Source: Candidatus Woesearchaeota archaeon
Lineage (GTDB): Archaea > Nanobdellota > Nanobdellia > Woesearchaeales > DSVV01
NCBI GenBank assembly: GCA_018657385.1
Contig: JABHXF010000011.1
Span: 1-32,885 of the forward strand
DNA length: 32,885 nucleotides
Direction of reading: 5' to 3'
Below are positions 1-8,408 of the stretch, one piece after another. The notes under the pieces are model-generated. The model saw only the letters and a program-made list of their open reading frames with translations, did not search any database and was not told where the DNA came from. Both the position numbers and the translations under genes were made by a program. Position 1 is the stretch's first letter. Each line of letters opens with the position of its first letter.

Positions 1-571
<571 letters not shown>

Positions 572-660
572 ATTTCACCTTTTTATACTACTAATAAGGA
601 CACTATTATTTAAAGATTACCAAAAACTTAATAAATGTGCTTTTAAATAAACTTAATAAC

Positions 661-879
661 ATGAAATATGTATTTTACTTTATGACAGCATTTGTTGCCT
701 TAATATTCTTATTTGGAGGGGTTTTAAGTAATGATATTAATCTTAACCAAGAATTACATGGCATGGTTGTGAAATCTCTTGATTACGAAGAACCATTAGT
801 AGTCGAAGAATCAATTGATCCAATACAAGAAGCAGAATTATACTCTGATTTAATTGTTGTGTATCCATATGAAGGATAA
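661..879 (+). CDS. Small secreted or membrane-anchored protein, 72 aa
   Basis: Unknown function. It begins MKYVFYFMTAFVALIF and so carries a typical signal peptide or single N-terminal membrane segment, followed by about 45 acidic residues rich in Glu, Asp and Val. An in-frame GTG at 637 would add eight residues (LLNKLNN…); the ATG at 661 is preferred because the basic residue then sits directly before the hydrophobic core, but neither start has a Shine-Dalgarno sequence. A TATA-like element (ATTTAAAG, about 607-614) lies upstream. The CDP-alcohol phosphatidyltransferase begins 52 bases downstream on the same strand and could be co-transcribed. Short but with clear protein-like composition; it may be lineage-specific. 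Confidence 0.6.
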   Translation: MKYVFYFMTAFVALIFLFGGVLSNDINLNQELHGMVVKSLDYEEPLVVEESIDPIQEAELYSDLIVVYPYEG

Positions 880-931
880 TTGTTTTTAATTTTCACATAT
901 TAGGTTTTTTATATATTTAAGCAAATGAAGA

Positions 932-1522
932 ATGATATCAAATAAATTCAAGCAATTTCTACAAGAATTAAAGAAAATACCTAATTTAATGACTTTACTA
1001 AGATTAATATTAATTCCTTTCTTATTTTACTTTGCTTATACACAACAAAAGTATATTTTCACAGCATTATTTTTGTTAGCAGGAATCACAGATGTATTAG
1101 ATGGTTATTTAGCTAGAAGATTAAAACAAGAATCTCAGTTTGGAGCAAGATTTGATTCAATTGCTGATTATGCTATTGTGTTATCATTTATTTTCTGGAT
1201 GTATTGGTTTATGCCTGAATTTGTAATTACTAATCTTTATATTTTTGTTATTATTTATGTGTTATTTGCATTAAGTTTTATCTTTGAATATTTTATTTCA
1301 AAACAAAAATGCGGATTACATACAATTGCTGAGAAAATATCTGTTTTATTGGCATATTCACTTTTCTTATTGTTTGTATTGTATAAACCAATTGGTTGGC
1401 TTTTGAAATTAATTTCTATCTTTTTCATATTATCCTTTATTCAAACAATCTATAAATCTTATAGGGATGAAAAACCCAATAGTATGTCTTTAATACAAAC
1501 AATTAAATCAAAGTTTAAGTAA
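932..1522 (+). CDS. CDP-alcohol phosphatidyltransferase family protein
   Basis: Integral membrane enzyme that transfers a phosphatidyl/archaetidyl group from a CDP-lipid to an alcohol head group, as in archaetidylglycerol or archaetidylinositol phosphate synthesis. The family signature DGx2ARx8Gx3Dx3D is complete: D57, G58, A61, R62, G71, D75 and D79 (LDGYLARR… then GARFDSIAD). These aspartates bind the metal and CDP. About six hydrophobic segments span the 196 residues, the usual size of PgsA-like members. The N-terminus IPNLMTLLRLILIPF is the common opening of the PgsA branch. The acceptor alcohol cannot be read from sequence. It lies 52 bases after a small membrane protein and convergent with the DUF192 gene, 21 bases beyond. 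Confidence 0.93.
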   Translation: MISNKFKQFLQELKKIPNLMTLLRLILIPFLFYFAYTQQKYIFTALFLLAGITDVLDGYLARRLKQESQFGARFDSIADYAIVLSFIFWMYWFMPEFVITNLYIFVIIYVLFALSFIFEYFISKQKCGLHTIAEKISVLLAYSLFLLFVLYKPIGWLLKLISIFFILSFIQTIYKSYRDEKPNSMSLIQTIKSKFK

Positions 1523-1543
1523 AATAAATCTAATTTTAATTAT

Positions 1544-1891
1544 TCAGAATTCAATTTTGTCTTCTAGTTCTATACTATTTTTTTTAATAGCGTCCTGATA
1601 AAGCTCTAAAACATACTTGGCTTTATTTTTAGAATTAAATAATCTAAATGGCCTAAGGTTTCCCTTAATCTCAACAACTCTCTTATCCTTGTCTAACAGA
1701 ACAACATCTATTGGAAAAAATACAAACCACATATGCAGTCCAATCTTTTTCTCTTTATCAAATACAAATATTAGATTTCTAAAATTTTTCTTCCTTGAAA
1801 ACATCAATCCCTTAGCTTTTGAGAAAAAAGTATTACATAATTTATAATCTTGGGCAAATGTTCTGTTTTTTGTGATATTTTTAATTATCAT
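1544..1891 (-). CDS. DUF192 family protein
   Basis: Matches the small DUF192 beta-fold family found in bacteria and archaea: the pattern is KGLMFSRK near residues 27-34, then LHMWFVFFPIDVVLLDKDKRVVE at about 52-74, corresponding to the family core (hMWMxxxPIDVvFld). Length of 115 residues is normal. Biochemical role is unknown; related proteins are often exported, but no signal peptide is seen here. Its stop lies 21 bases from the convergent phosphatidyltransferase stop. The next minus-strand gene upstream (a Cys-rich mini-protein) ends 44 bases before this start, so the two may share a transcript. Confidence 0.85.
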   Translation of the reverse strand: MIIKNITKNRTFAQDYKLCNTFFSKAKGLMFSRKKNFRNLIFVFDKEKKIGLHMWFVFFPIDVVLLDKDKRVVEIKGNLRPFRLFNSKNKAKYVLELYQDAIKKNSIELEDKIEF

Positions 1892-1935
1892 TATTCACAC
1901 TCTTTATTTATAATCATAAAAAATTACTGTATAAT

Positions 1936-2145
1936 TCATTCTTTTAGAAGTAATTTCTCATAATCCCATTCATCTTGGTTTCTAACTATTTGTGAACATT
2001 CTTTTTTACCATGCCAATGCGCCCAGCAGGTTTCTCCAAACTGGTCCCATTTAATACATTCTTTACAACATTCATTATTTGCATTTGGGATGTTGGTCTT
2101 AATTTCTTGTTTTCCTTTTTTTACCATTTTATGATTTCTAAGCAT
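1936..2145 (-). CDS. Cysteine-rich small protein, probable metal-binding
   Basis: A 69-residue protein with five Cys (C26, C27, C30, C40, C50) and two His (H43, H45) clustered in residues 26-50 (ECCKEC … ETCWAHWHGKKEC), which suggests a single zinc or Fe-S site. The flanks are charged and no membrane segment is present. A second possible start is the Met at residue 7 (about 2127). I do not recognise the family. It lies between DUF192 and the FKBP gene, all three on the minus strand. Confidence 0.65.
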   Translation of the reverse strand: MLRNHKMVKKGKQEIKTNIPNANNECCKECIKWDQFGETCWAHWHGKKECSQIVRNQDEWDYEKLLLKE

Positions 2146-2228
2146 ATCTAGAATTTAAAGTTTTCTATTATAAATTATATCTGGTGGAAATACAAATTAA
2201 AAAACAAAGAAATAAAATAAAGTAAAAA

Positions 2229-2663
2229 TTATTCAATCTTAACGATTTTTACCTTAAATGTAAGACTTTTACCTGCTAATGGATGGTTTAGGTCAATTTT
2301 AACTGTTGCATCTCCAACTTCAGCAATTCTTGCACCATATGTTTTTCCATCAGGTGCTTTTAAGCTTAAAACCATACCAACCTTTGGTTCAACATCTTTA
2401 GGTAATTTGTCTTTAGGAACTTCTTGGATAAGCTGTGGATTAACATCTCCATAAGAATCTTTAGGTTCAAGTTTAAATTCCTTTTCTTCTCCTTCTTTCA
2501 TTCCTTTAACAGCATCATTAAATCCTTTTACAACTTGTTTAGCATCAACTGTGAATGTTAATGGTTCTCTGCCTTCAGATGTATCAAAAACTTCACCATT
2601 ATCAAGCTTTCCTGTGTATTCTAAAGTTACTTTGCTTTCTTCTTTAGCAATATTTTCACTCAT
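2229..2663 (-). CDS. SlyD-like FKBP-type peptidyl-prolyl cis-trans isomerase
   Basis: Catalyses proline isomerisation and acts as a folding chaperone, most likely cytoplasmic since no signal peptide is present. The order is typical of short archaeal FKBPs: FKBP half-domain (VTLEYTGKLDNGEVFDTS at about 12-29, GMKEGEEKEF at about 54-63), an inserted-in-flap domain at about 70-125 (PKDKLPKDVEPKVGM…), and the closing strand with the conserved DLNHPLAGKSL near 124-134. Length is 144, within the usual 140-250. It lacks the His-rich metal tail of bacterial SlyD. It has its own promoter (TATA near 2703-2713 on the minus strand, giving a leader of about 20 bases) divergent from the methylthiotransferase. 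Confidence 0.93.
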   Translation of the reverse strand: MSENIAKEESKVTLEYTGKLDNGEVFDTSEGREPLTFTVDAKQVVKGFNDAVKGMKEGEEKEFKLEPKDSYGDVNPQLIQEVPKDKLPKDVEPKVGMVLSLKAPDGKTYGARIAEVGDATVKIDLNHPLAGKSLTFKVKIVKIE

Positions 2664-2702
2664 TATTTACCAACTCCATGTATTTCTGACCATATTATGT
2701 TC

Positions 2703-2713
2703 CATTTATAAGC
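2703..2713 (-). promoter_or_regulatory. TATA box for FKBP gene
   Basis: Minus strand reads GCTTATAAATG. A start about 25 bases on would fall near 2681, leaving a leader of about 18 bases with a GGAG-type ribosome site before the ATG at 2663. Position and sequence only. Confidence 0.5.
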
Positions 2714-2770
2714 ATAATTCACTTATAAATTAATGGCTTATTTTATGAAAGAATGCCCTTATTATATATA

Positions 2771-2783
2771 AAGTTTTATATAT
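2771..2783 (+). promoter_or_regulatory. TATA box for methylthiotransferase gene
   Basis: AGTTTTATATATA lies 25-37 bases before the ATG at 2808, which predicts a leaderless or nearly leaderless mRNA; no Shine-Dalgarno sequence precedes that ATG. Confidence 0.55.
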
Positions 2784-2807
2784 AGTTATTGTAAACCTTA
2801 ATAACAT

Positions 2808-4154
2808 ATGAAAGCAAGTAAAACAAAAATTCACATAATTACATTTGGCTGTTCTTTAAACTTTTCAGATAGTGAAGTGATGGCTGGCTTATTAAAAAAA
2901 CATGGTTTTAAAATAGTGAAAACTTCTAAGCAAGATGAAGGAATTAAAAAAGCAGAACTTATAATCATAAATTCTTGTACTGTTAAAGATACCACAGAAA
3001 AAAACTTCAAGAAATTGTTAAAAAAATTAACTCAATTAAAAAAGAAAATTATAATTGCTGGATGTATTTCACAAACAGATCCTGAACAATTAGAAGGATA
3101 CAGTTTAATTGGAACAACACAGTTAAATAATATTGCAGAAGTTGTTGAGGAAACCTTAGCTGGCAATATAATTAAATTATTAGAAAGAAGCAAAACTAAT
3201 CCTAGACTTAATTTACCTAAGATTAGGAAAAATCCTTTTGTGGAAATAATTCCTATTTCTCAAGGTTGTTTGGGCAATTGTAGTTATTGTAAAACAAAAG
3301 CTGCAAGATTTAATTTATTAAGTTATGATAAAAAAGCAATTTTATGCCAGGCAAAAGAAGCAGTTGAGCAAGGTGTAAAAGAAATCTGGTTAACTTCTCA
3401 AGATAATGCTGTCTATGGTAATGATATCAAAAATAAAAAATTAACAAAAATAACACTTGTTGACTTATTAAAAGATTTAATAAACTTACCTGGTAAATTT
3501 AAAGTTAGAATAGGTATGGGTAATCCTAATCATTTCATTAAAATTATTGATGAGTTATTACTTTTATTTAAATCTAAAAATGGGGATAAACTTTATCAAT
3601 TTTTACACATCCCTTTACAATCTGGAAACAATACCATTCTCAAGGCAATGAACAGAAAGTACAAAGTTGATGATTACAAAAAACTGATTAGAAAAATAAA
3701 AAAACAAATTCCTAAAATGACTCTTTCCACTGATTTAATTGTTGGTTTCCCAGGTGAAACAGAAAAACAATTTATGGATTCAATTAAGTTAATCAAAGAA
3801 ATTAAACCAGCTGTTTTAAATATTTCACGTTATTCTGCAAGACCCAAAACTCTTGCTGCTAACATGCCTCAAATTCACGGTAGGGACATAAAAAACAGAT
3901 CTAGATTATTAACAAAAGAATTTTATAAAATTGCTATCCAACAACACAAAATATGGTTAGGTTGGAGAGGTTATATTGTTATTGACGAGGAGGGTAAGGT
4001 TGGAACAGATACAATGATTGGAAGAAACTTATCATATAAACCAGTTATTATTAATAACATCCATAAAAGAAAAAAAATTAACATAGGGGATGTAGTTAAA
4101 GTTAAAATAGTAAATACAACAAGAAATGATTTACGTGGGGAAATAATCAAATAA
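2808..4154 (+). CDS. tRNA t6A37 methylthiotransferase (MtaB/CDKAL1-like)
   Basis: Radical-SAM enzyme that adds a methylthio group to t6A at position 37 of tRNAs. Three parts are seen in the 448 residues: an N-terminal UPF0004 domain with the three cluster-binding cysteines C15 (TFGCSLN), C57 (NSCTVK) and C86 (AGCIS); a radical-SAM core with C154, C158 and C161 (SQGCLGNCSYCKTKAAR); and a C-terminal TRAM-like RNA-binding region (about 385-448). The motif QGCLGxCxYCxTKxAR is typical of the archaeal/eukaryal MtaB-CDKAL1 branch rather than MiaB. TDLIVGFPGET near residue 306 is also conserved. Transcribed alone, leaderless, convergent with the GAPDH end of the sugar operon. Confidence 0.93.
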   Translation: MKASKTKIHIITFGCSLNFSDSEVMAGLLKKHGFKIVKTSKQDEGIKKAELIIINSCTVKDTTEKNFKKLLKKLTQLKKKIIIAGCISQTDPEQLEGYSLIGTTQLNNIAEVVEETLAGNIIKLLERSKTNPRLNLPKIRKNPFVEIIPISQGCLGNCSYCKTKAARFNLLSYDKKAILCQAKEAVEQGVKEIWLTSQDNAVYGNDIKNKKLTKITLVDLLKDLINLPGKFKVRIGMGNPNHFIKIIDELLLLFKSKNGDKLYQFLHIPLQSGNNTILKAMNRKYKVDDYKKLIRKIKKQIPKMTLSTDLIVGFPGETEKQFMDSIKLIKEIKPAVLNISRYSARPKTLAANMPQIHGRDIKNRSRLLTKEFYKIAIQQHKIWLGWRGYIVIDEEGKVGTDTMIGRNLSYKPVIINNIHKRKKINIGDVVKVKIVNTTRNDLRGEIIK

Positions 4155-4177
4155 AAATTATAATTCAAATATAATAA

Positions 4178-4203
4178 AAAAATTAAAGAATCAAACAAAA
4201 AAA
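4178..4203 (-). terminator. Poly-T terminator of gluconeogenic operon
   Basis: Directly after the GAPDH stop the minus strand reads two runs of seven T (ATTTTTTTG and AATTTTTTTA) separated by about ten bases, the typical archaeal T-rich termination signal. No hairpin is needed or seen. Confidence 0.5.
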
Positions 4204-5235
4204 TTAATCTCTGATTGGGTTATCACCATTTGGCTTCATCAATGCTTTGTCTGTCATATTCATACTTTCTTCTCCATCTAGAAAACCCATTGCAGCTCTG
4301 ATTGCATCAATATTTTCTGGAACTACATCACTTTCTTGATGGACAGCCTGCATAAAAAAGATTTCTTTACCATGAACACCTACACCTTTTTCCCAAATGC
4401 AAATATCTGTCATGTCTCCTCTAAAATTACCTAAATCTTTTGCATACTCCATAATTTCTGCAGTTGAGTTAACTCCTAATTCTTTTCTTACAATCTTTAC
4501 TCTTCTTGTATTTCTTAATACTTCCATAACTTCTTCTCTTGTTACTTTGTGTTCTTTAAGATCTACACTTAAATTATGCATGTGCATTAATGTTGTAGGA
4601 ACAACAACTGCTGTTGTAAAAACTTCTACATCTGGGAGAACTGTTCTTACATCTGGACCATGATGTGATGGTAATTCTAGACAAGGAACAATTGCATTAA
4701 CTGGTCCTCTTTTGGTTTGACCTGGATCAGTTGCTCTTCTTATCAATGTTGCCCTTACACGAAGTATTGGCCACTTTTGATGGATTGCATGTAATGTTCT
4801 TGTTAACCCAGTTGTGTTACAGCTTACAACTCTGATGTTTTTCTTTCCAATTGCTTCTTTGTAATTACATTGTGCAACAAAGCTTTGTCCCATATCAGCT
4901 TTTTCTCCGCCTTGATAAATTGCTTTTAAATTTGGGTAAGTATCATAATGTTCTTCTTTATTTTTTCTTGCAATTTCTTTAGGGGTGCAATCAACAACAA
5001 CATCAATCTGGCTTAATAAATTTCTTAAACTACCTTTTATTTTTATTCCATGTTCACATAACTCTGTTATGTCATCCATTGCATAGATGTCTATACCTTT
5101 TTTTTTAGCAATCTCTACCCTATAATTATGTTTTCTAGCAGTTATTCCTATTAGCTGCATATCTTTTTGTCTCATTACAGCATCTGCTACCCTTTTTCCA
5201 ATTGTACCATATCCAACTATTCCTACTTTATACAT
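4204..5235 (-). CDS. gap: Type II glyceraldehyde-3-phosphate dehydrogenase (archaeal)
   Basis: Phosphorylating GAPDH of the archaeal type, interconverting glyceraldehyde 3-phosphate and 1,3-bisphosphoglycerate, here likely in the gluconeogenic direction. A Rossmann motif opens the protein (GYGTIGKRVADAV) and the catalytic Cys is in VVSCNTTGLTR (C139 from the ATG). The substrate region RRATDPGQTKRGPVNA and the ELPSHHGPDV motif are characteristic. Length is 343 residues, normal. A GTG at 5244 would add three residues, but AAGGTGA at 5241-5248 sits five bases before the ATG at 5235 and fixes that start. It is the last gene of the minus-strand operon, 63 bases after the transaldolase-like gene. 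Confidence 0.96.
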   Translation of the reverse strand: MYKVGIVGYGTIGKRVADAVMRQKDMQLIGITARKHNYRVEIAKKKGIDIYAMDDITELCEHGIKIKGSLRNLLSQIDVVVDCTPKEIARKNKEEHYDTYPNLKAIYQGGEKADMGQSFVAQCNYKEAIGKKNIRVVSCNTTGLTRTLHAIHQKWPILRVRATLIRRATDPGQTKRGPVNAIVPCLELPSHHGPDVRTVLPDVEVFTTAVVVPTTLMHMHNLSVDLKEHKVTREEVMEVLRNTRRVKIVRKELGVNSTAEIMEYAKDLGNFRGDMTDICIWEKGVGVHGKEIFFMQAVHQESDVVPENIDAIRAAMGFLDGEESMNMTDKALMKPNGDNPIRD

Positions 5236-5298
5236 CACTATCACCTTGATTATTATTTTTCTATTATCTTATTTTGAGTTGTTTATTCATTAACTTGT

Positions 5299-5946
5299 TC
5301 ATTTGTCTTTAACCTTCTCCCAGTCTTCTAAGAACTTTTTAATTCCTTTATCAGTTAATTCATGTTTAAACATTTCATTAATTAGTTTAGGTGGTATTGT
5401 TGCAATATGTGCTCCTAACATTCCAGATTCTTTTACATGTTCAAGATTTCTTACACTAGCAACAATTATTTCAGTTTTGAAATTATAATTTTTATAAATT
5501 TCAACAATTTCTTTGATAACATCCATTCCTTTTTCTCCAATGTCATCTAATCTTCCAACGAATGGACTTACGAAACTTGCACCAGCTTTTGCTGCTAAAA
5601 TAGCTTGATTAGCAGAAAATGTTAAGGTGACATTACATTTTATTCCTTCTGCTTCTAAAACCTTTACTGCTTTTATTCCTTCACTTGTCATTGGAACTTT
5701 AATAATTATATTTTTATGTATTTTACTTAATTCCTTGCCTTCTTTAATCATACCTTCTGCATCTAGGCTAACAGCTTCAGCACTTATTGGTCCATCTACT
5801 ATTTCTGTTATTTCTTTTACAACTTGTTCAAAATTTCTTCCTTCTTTAGCAATTAAGCTTGGATTAGTTGTAACGCCATCAATTATTCCAATATCATTTA
5901 ATCTTTTAATTTCCTCTACATCAGCTGTATCAATAAATATTTTCAT
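5299..5946 (-). CDS. Transaldolase/fructose-6-phosphate aldolase (FSA-type)
   Basis: Short transaldolase-family TIM barrel, 215 residues, the size of the fructose-6-phosphate aldolase/short transaldolase group. It moves dihydroxyacetone units among sugar phosphates, linking fructose 6-phosphate with erythrose 4-phosphate. [14 protein letters not shown] at the start, [13 protein letters not shown] at 24-36, the Schiff-base lysine K83 in IIIKVPMT, and [11 protein letters not shown] at about 104-114 identify the family. Whether it acts as transaldolase or FSA cannot be decided by reading. GGAGATGAT precedes the ATG. It starts 12 bases after the aldolase stop, so co-transcription is near certain. 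Confidence 0.94.
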   Translation of the reverse strand: MKIFIDTADVEEIKRLNDIGIIDGVTTNPSLIAKEGRNFEQVVKEITEIVDGPISAEAVSLDAEGMIKEGKELSKIHKNIIIKVPMTSEGIKAVKVLEAEGIKCNVTLTFSANQAILAAKAGASFVSPFVGRLDDIGEKGMDVIKEIVEIYKNYNFKTEIIVASVRNLEHVKESGMLGAHIATIPPKLINEMFKHELTDKGIKKFLEDWEKVKDK

Positions 5947-5958
5947 TTTATCATCTCC

Positions 5959-7125
5959 TTAATCTTCATCATTAATTTTTTTAATATAATCTCTTACAAT
6001 TTGTGCGCTACCATTTGCCTTGAATGCATCAAAAAACTTAAGTGCTTCTTCGTATGTTTTATCTTCAATCTTTTTTACAGTTTCTGAATCAAGGGCATAA
6101 ATCTCATCAAAAAATTGTTTTGTTGCAAACTTTCCAAATTTACCCCATATCTCGTCATCTGATTTTGCACCCTTTTCTTTTGCTTTTTCACTATATGTAT
6201 CTATTACCCATTTGTGAACTTTATTAAAAAATTCAGGATTTTTTTCTTTAACAACATTCCAAAATAAATTTTGCCAAAATGTTCCGACATTTCCTTTGAT
6301 TATATCTCCATGTGGAAACTCTTTTTTGATTATGTTCAAAGGTGTTCCTGTAATTCCATGTTGTGCAATTCTAACCTCACTATTCATATTTCTTAATGCT
6401 TGTGCAACAGATTTTGTTTGTTCAATATCTATATTAATTTGTTCAATTAATTTTCCATTATCATCATAAATATTTCCATGTGTTGAACCATTTGCAATTG
6501 CTAAAACTTGTGGATAAACTTCTGCATTATTTAATGCTTTTATGTATCCATCAGCTTCTTCAGGACTTGTAAGAATCATTCCTTCATTTCCCTTTCTTCC
6601 GATTTCTCCAACTTCTACTTCAAAACCAAATTCTGAATTCCCATGTTTTTCATTATATTTTTGTTTAATATGTTCTCCACAAACAATTGTACTTCTTATA
6701 TTGTCTGCTAACTCTTCTTCTACACCATTTCCTTCAAAATTAAATAAGTGAGAAGCGTCAATTGCAAAAGAGGAGTAACCTGTATCAATACAACTAGTTA
6801 ATAATTTTTTGACTTCTTCTAATTCTTCTTCACTACCTTTTTTTACTGCAGTATGGTCAGCATGTAATCCCCATACTTCAAACTCAACTTCAGAAGCAGT
6901 TTTACATGCATGTTCTGATAATGTTTTAGGGGTTAAACCAGTATAACCTCCATCTGCATTACATTCTGATTTTGCTAATTCAATTATGAATGCAGCATCA
7001 GCTTCTTTTGCAGCTCTAAATAAACCTTTCATTATTCCAACACAAATTCTTGTGTTACATGCCATTATTATACATCCTTTATCTTTTAGTGCTTTGAATA
7101 AGTATGCTCCATGCATTGGTTTCAT
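5959..7125 (-). CDS. Class II (zinc) fructose-bisphosphate aldolase family protein
   Basis: A zinc-dependent class II aldolase of 388 residues, expected to condense glyceraldehyde 3-phosphate and DHAP to fructose 1,6-bisphosphate. Visible metal/catalytic residues are the HADH motif (H88, D90, H91), E171/E174 in FEVEVGEIG, H216 in NGSTHGN and H256 in AQHGITGTP. Most archaea use a class I aldolase or the bifunctional FBP aldolase/phosphatase, so a class II enzyme beside a separate phosphatase is notable. The family also includes tagatose-bisphosphate aldolases, but the operon (FBPase, FSA, GAPDH) favours the fructose enzyme. AAGGTGATAAT precedes the ATG. Confidence 0.88.
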   Translation of the reverse strand: MKPMHGAYLFKALKDKGCIIMACNTRICVGIMKGLFRAAKEADAAFIIELAKSECNADGGYTGLTPKTLSEHACKTASEVEFEVWGLHADHTAVKKGSEEELEEVKKLLTSCIDTGYSSFAIDASHLFNFEGNGVEEELADNIRSTIVCGEHIKQKYNEKHGNSEFGFEVEVGEIGRKGNEGMILTSPEEADGYIKALNNAEVYPQVLAIANGSTHGNIYDDNGKLIEQINIDIEQTKSVAQALRNMNSEVRIAQHGITGTPLNIIKKEFPHGDIIKGNVGTFWQNLFWNVVKEKNPEFFNKVHKWVIDTYSEKAKEKGAKSDDEIWGKFGKFATKQFFDEIYALDSETVKKIEDKTYEEALKFFDAFKANGSAQIVRDYIKKINDED

Positions 7126-7170
7126 ATTATCACCTTTTTTTTAATTATTATTAATTATATCTTTTATTTT

Positions 7171-8100
7171 TTATTCTATTTTCCAGCATTTTCTAGCAAG
7201 TTCTATTTCATATTTGCTACCAAAATATACTGGGCTTCTTTGGTGTATATTTTTTGGGATAATATCCAAAATATCATCCTGGCCATCTATTGCATATCCA
7301 CCTGCTTGTTCCATTATGAATGCTAATGGTTGTAGTTCAAACAATATTCTTAGTTTGCCTTCTGGTTTATTTATGATGGGGGGATTAGTAAATACCCCTC
7401 CTCCTTTAAGCAAAATCTGATTGAAATCAGCAACACCTGCCCCTGAATATCTTAATTTATGTCCTTCTTTTTCTAATAATTCTATGAACTTACGATGGCA
7501 TTCTAACCAATCTCTTCTAAGTGCTCCTGGTGAGTAAAGTTTTCCTTTTTCTTTAATCTTTATATTTTTCTGAGATAATAAAAATTCACCTTCTGGATTA
7601 AGGACAAATTCATGTGTGCCTTTCCCAGTTGTCAATACTAATGTTGTCAAAGGTCCATATAATACATACATACTTGCAACAATGCTTTTTCTTCCTTTAA
7701 AACCACCTTTGTATATTCCAACAATAGTTCCTACGGCAAAATTCACATCTACTAACGAACTTCCATCTAATGGATCAATTGTGACAGAATAAATTGCTTC
7801 TTCACCTTGTTCAGGCATTTTTACACTTATTACTTCATCTTGTTCTTCACTTGCTAATTCTTTTACATATTTGCTATGCTTCATCCGCTCTATAATTATT
7901 TTATCAGCTGCTTTATCAAGTTCTAGTTGCTCATCTCCAGAAATGTTTTTTGTGCCTGCGTACTTTCTGTTTACTTCATGTATTTTTGAGGATATGTATT
8001 TTGATGTTACTGCAATATAGAATATGAGTCTCCTTAATTTTACATCAACTTTTTCTTCAACAAGAAATGTTCTTAGATCGATGTTGTTTATTCCTTTCAT
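7171..8100 (-). CDS. fbp: Class I fructose-1,6-bisphosphatase
   Basis: Hydrolyses fructose 1,6-bisphosphate to fructose 6-phosphate, the committed gluconeogenic step. Counting from the ATG at 8100 (309 residues), the metal sites are seen in GDEQLELDKAAD (about 55-66), the ELASEEQDE loop (81-89) and the signature DPLDGSS (109-115); YSGAGVADFNQIL and a C-terminal EQAGGYA segment also match. An upstream in-frame start at 8139 exists, but AAGGTGATAAG directly before 8100 decides the start. Class I FBPase is mainly bacterial/eukaryal and occurs in some archaea. The aldolase gene starts 45 bases downstream. Preceded by a 41-codon membrane-protein gene and the operon promoter. Confidence 0.95.
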   Translation of the reverse strand: MKGINNIDLRTFLVEEKVDVKLRRLIFYIAVTSKYISSKIHEVNRKYAGTKNISGDEQLELDKAADKIIIERMKHSKYVKELASEEQDEVISVKMPEQGEEAIYSVTIDPLDGSSLVDVNFAVGTIVGIYKGGFKGRKSIVASMYVLYGPLTTLVLTTGKGTHEFVLNPEGEFLLSQKNIKIKEKGKLYSPGALRRDWLECHRKFIELLEKEGHKLRYSGAGVADFNQILLKGGGVFTNPPIINKPEGKLRILFELQPLAFIMEQAGGYAIDGQDDILDIIPKNIHQRSPVYFGSKYEIELARKCWKIE

Positions 8101-8144
8101 CTTATCACCTTTTTTACATTGATTATTCTTTCTTGACATCTAAA

Positions 8145-8270
8145 TTATGCTTTTAATAACCACCATAATAATAATAATATAACAACTCCCCATATTATAT
8201 AATTTAATGCTTTGTATATTGGTTTTGGCTTATCAATTTTTGGTAGGCCACATCTATTATATTTCATCAT
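8145..8270 (-). CDS. 41-aa single-pass membrane protein leading the gluconeogenic operon
   Basis: Small reading frame starting with two ATG codons and ending 44 bases before the FBPase start. The protein opens MMKYNRCGLPKIDKPKPIYK and then has one strongly hydrophobic segment at about residues 21-39 (ALNYIIWGVVILLLLWWLL). A minus-strand TATA box (8293-8305) is spaced so that transcription should start within a few bases of this ATG, so it would be the first, leaderless cistron of the operon. The short basic/Pro-rich N-terminus with one Cys plus a Trp-rich membrane helix looks like a real small membrane protein, but no homologue is recognised. Confidence 0.55.
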   Translation of the reverse strand: MMKYNRCGLPKIDKPKPIYKALNYIIWGVVILLLLWWLLKA

Positions 8271-8292
8271 TTTTATGTTCTACAATCATTGT

Positions 8293-8305
8293 ATATTATA
8301 TAAAG
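8293..8305 (-). promoter_or_regulatory. TATA box for gluconeogenic operon
   Basis: Minus strand reads CTTTATATAATAT-like sequence centred near 8300, about 26-30 bases before the ATG at 8270. It is the only good TATA element upstream of the five minus-strand genes. Confidence 0.6.
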
Positions 8306-8314
8306 TTTGTGTAT

Positions 8315-8334
8315 TATCATACTTCATCATACTT
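8315..8334. repeat. Tandem 10-bp direct repeat between divergent promoters (candidate operator)
   Basis: TATCATACTT is followed immediately by CATCATACTT (9 of 10 identical), so the two copies lie on the same helix face. The pair is centred between the minus-strand TATA at 8293-8305 and the plus-strand TATA at 8344-8353, about ten bases from each, next to both BRE positions. A protein bound here could act on both promoters. The adjacent gene encodes a ribbon-helix-helix domain, a fold that binds short tandem or inverted repeats. The pairing of protein and site is inference. Confidence 0.5.
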
Positions 8335-8343
8335 TTCAAAAGA

Positions 8344-8353
8344 TTTATATATT
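8344..8353 (+). promoter_or_regulatory. TATA box for RHH-nucleotidyltransferase operon
   Basis: TTTATATATT, predicting a start near 8372-8376 and a leader of about 35 bases before the ATG at 8409. Confidence 0.6.
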
Positions 8354-8408
8354 AGCTGAGGTTAAGCAAGAAAATAAAAGTTAAAGATAATTAAACAGGG
8401 GTTATAAT

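Noticed and set aside
5627-5962. A 111-codon plus-strand frame over the transaldolase-like gene
   Set aside because: Shadow of a real gene with conserved catalytic residues on the minus strand; no ribosome site.
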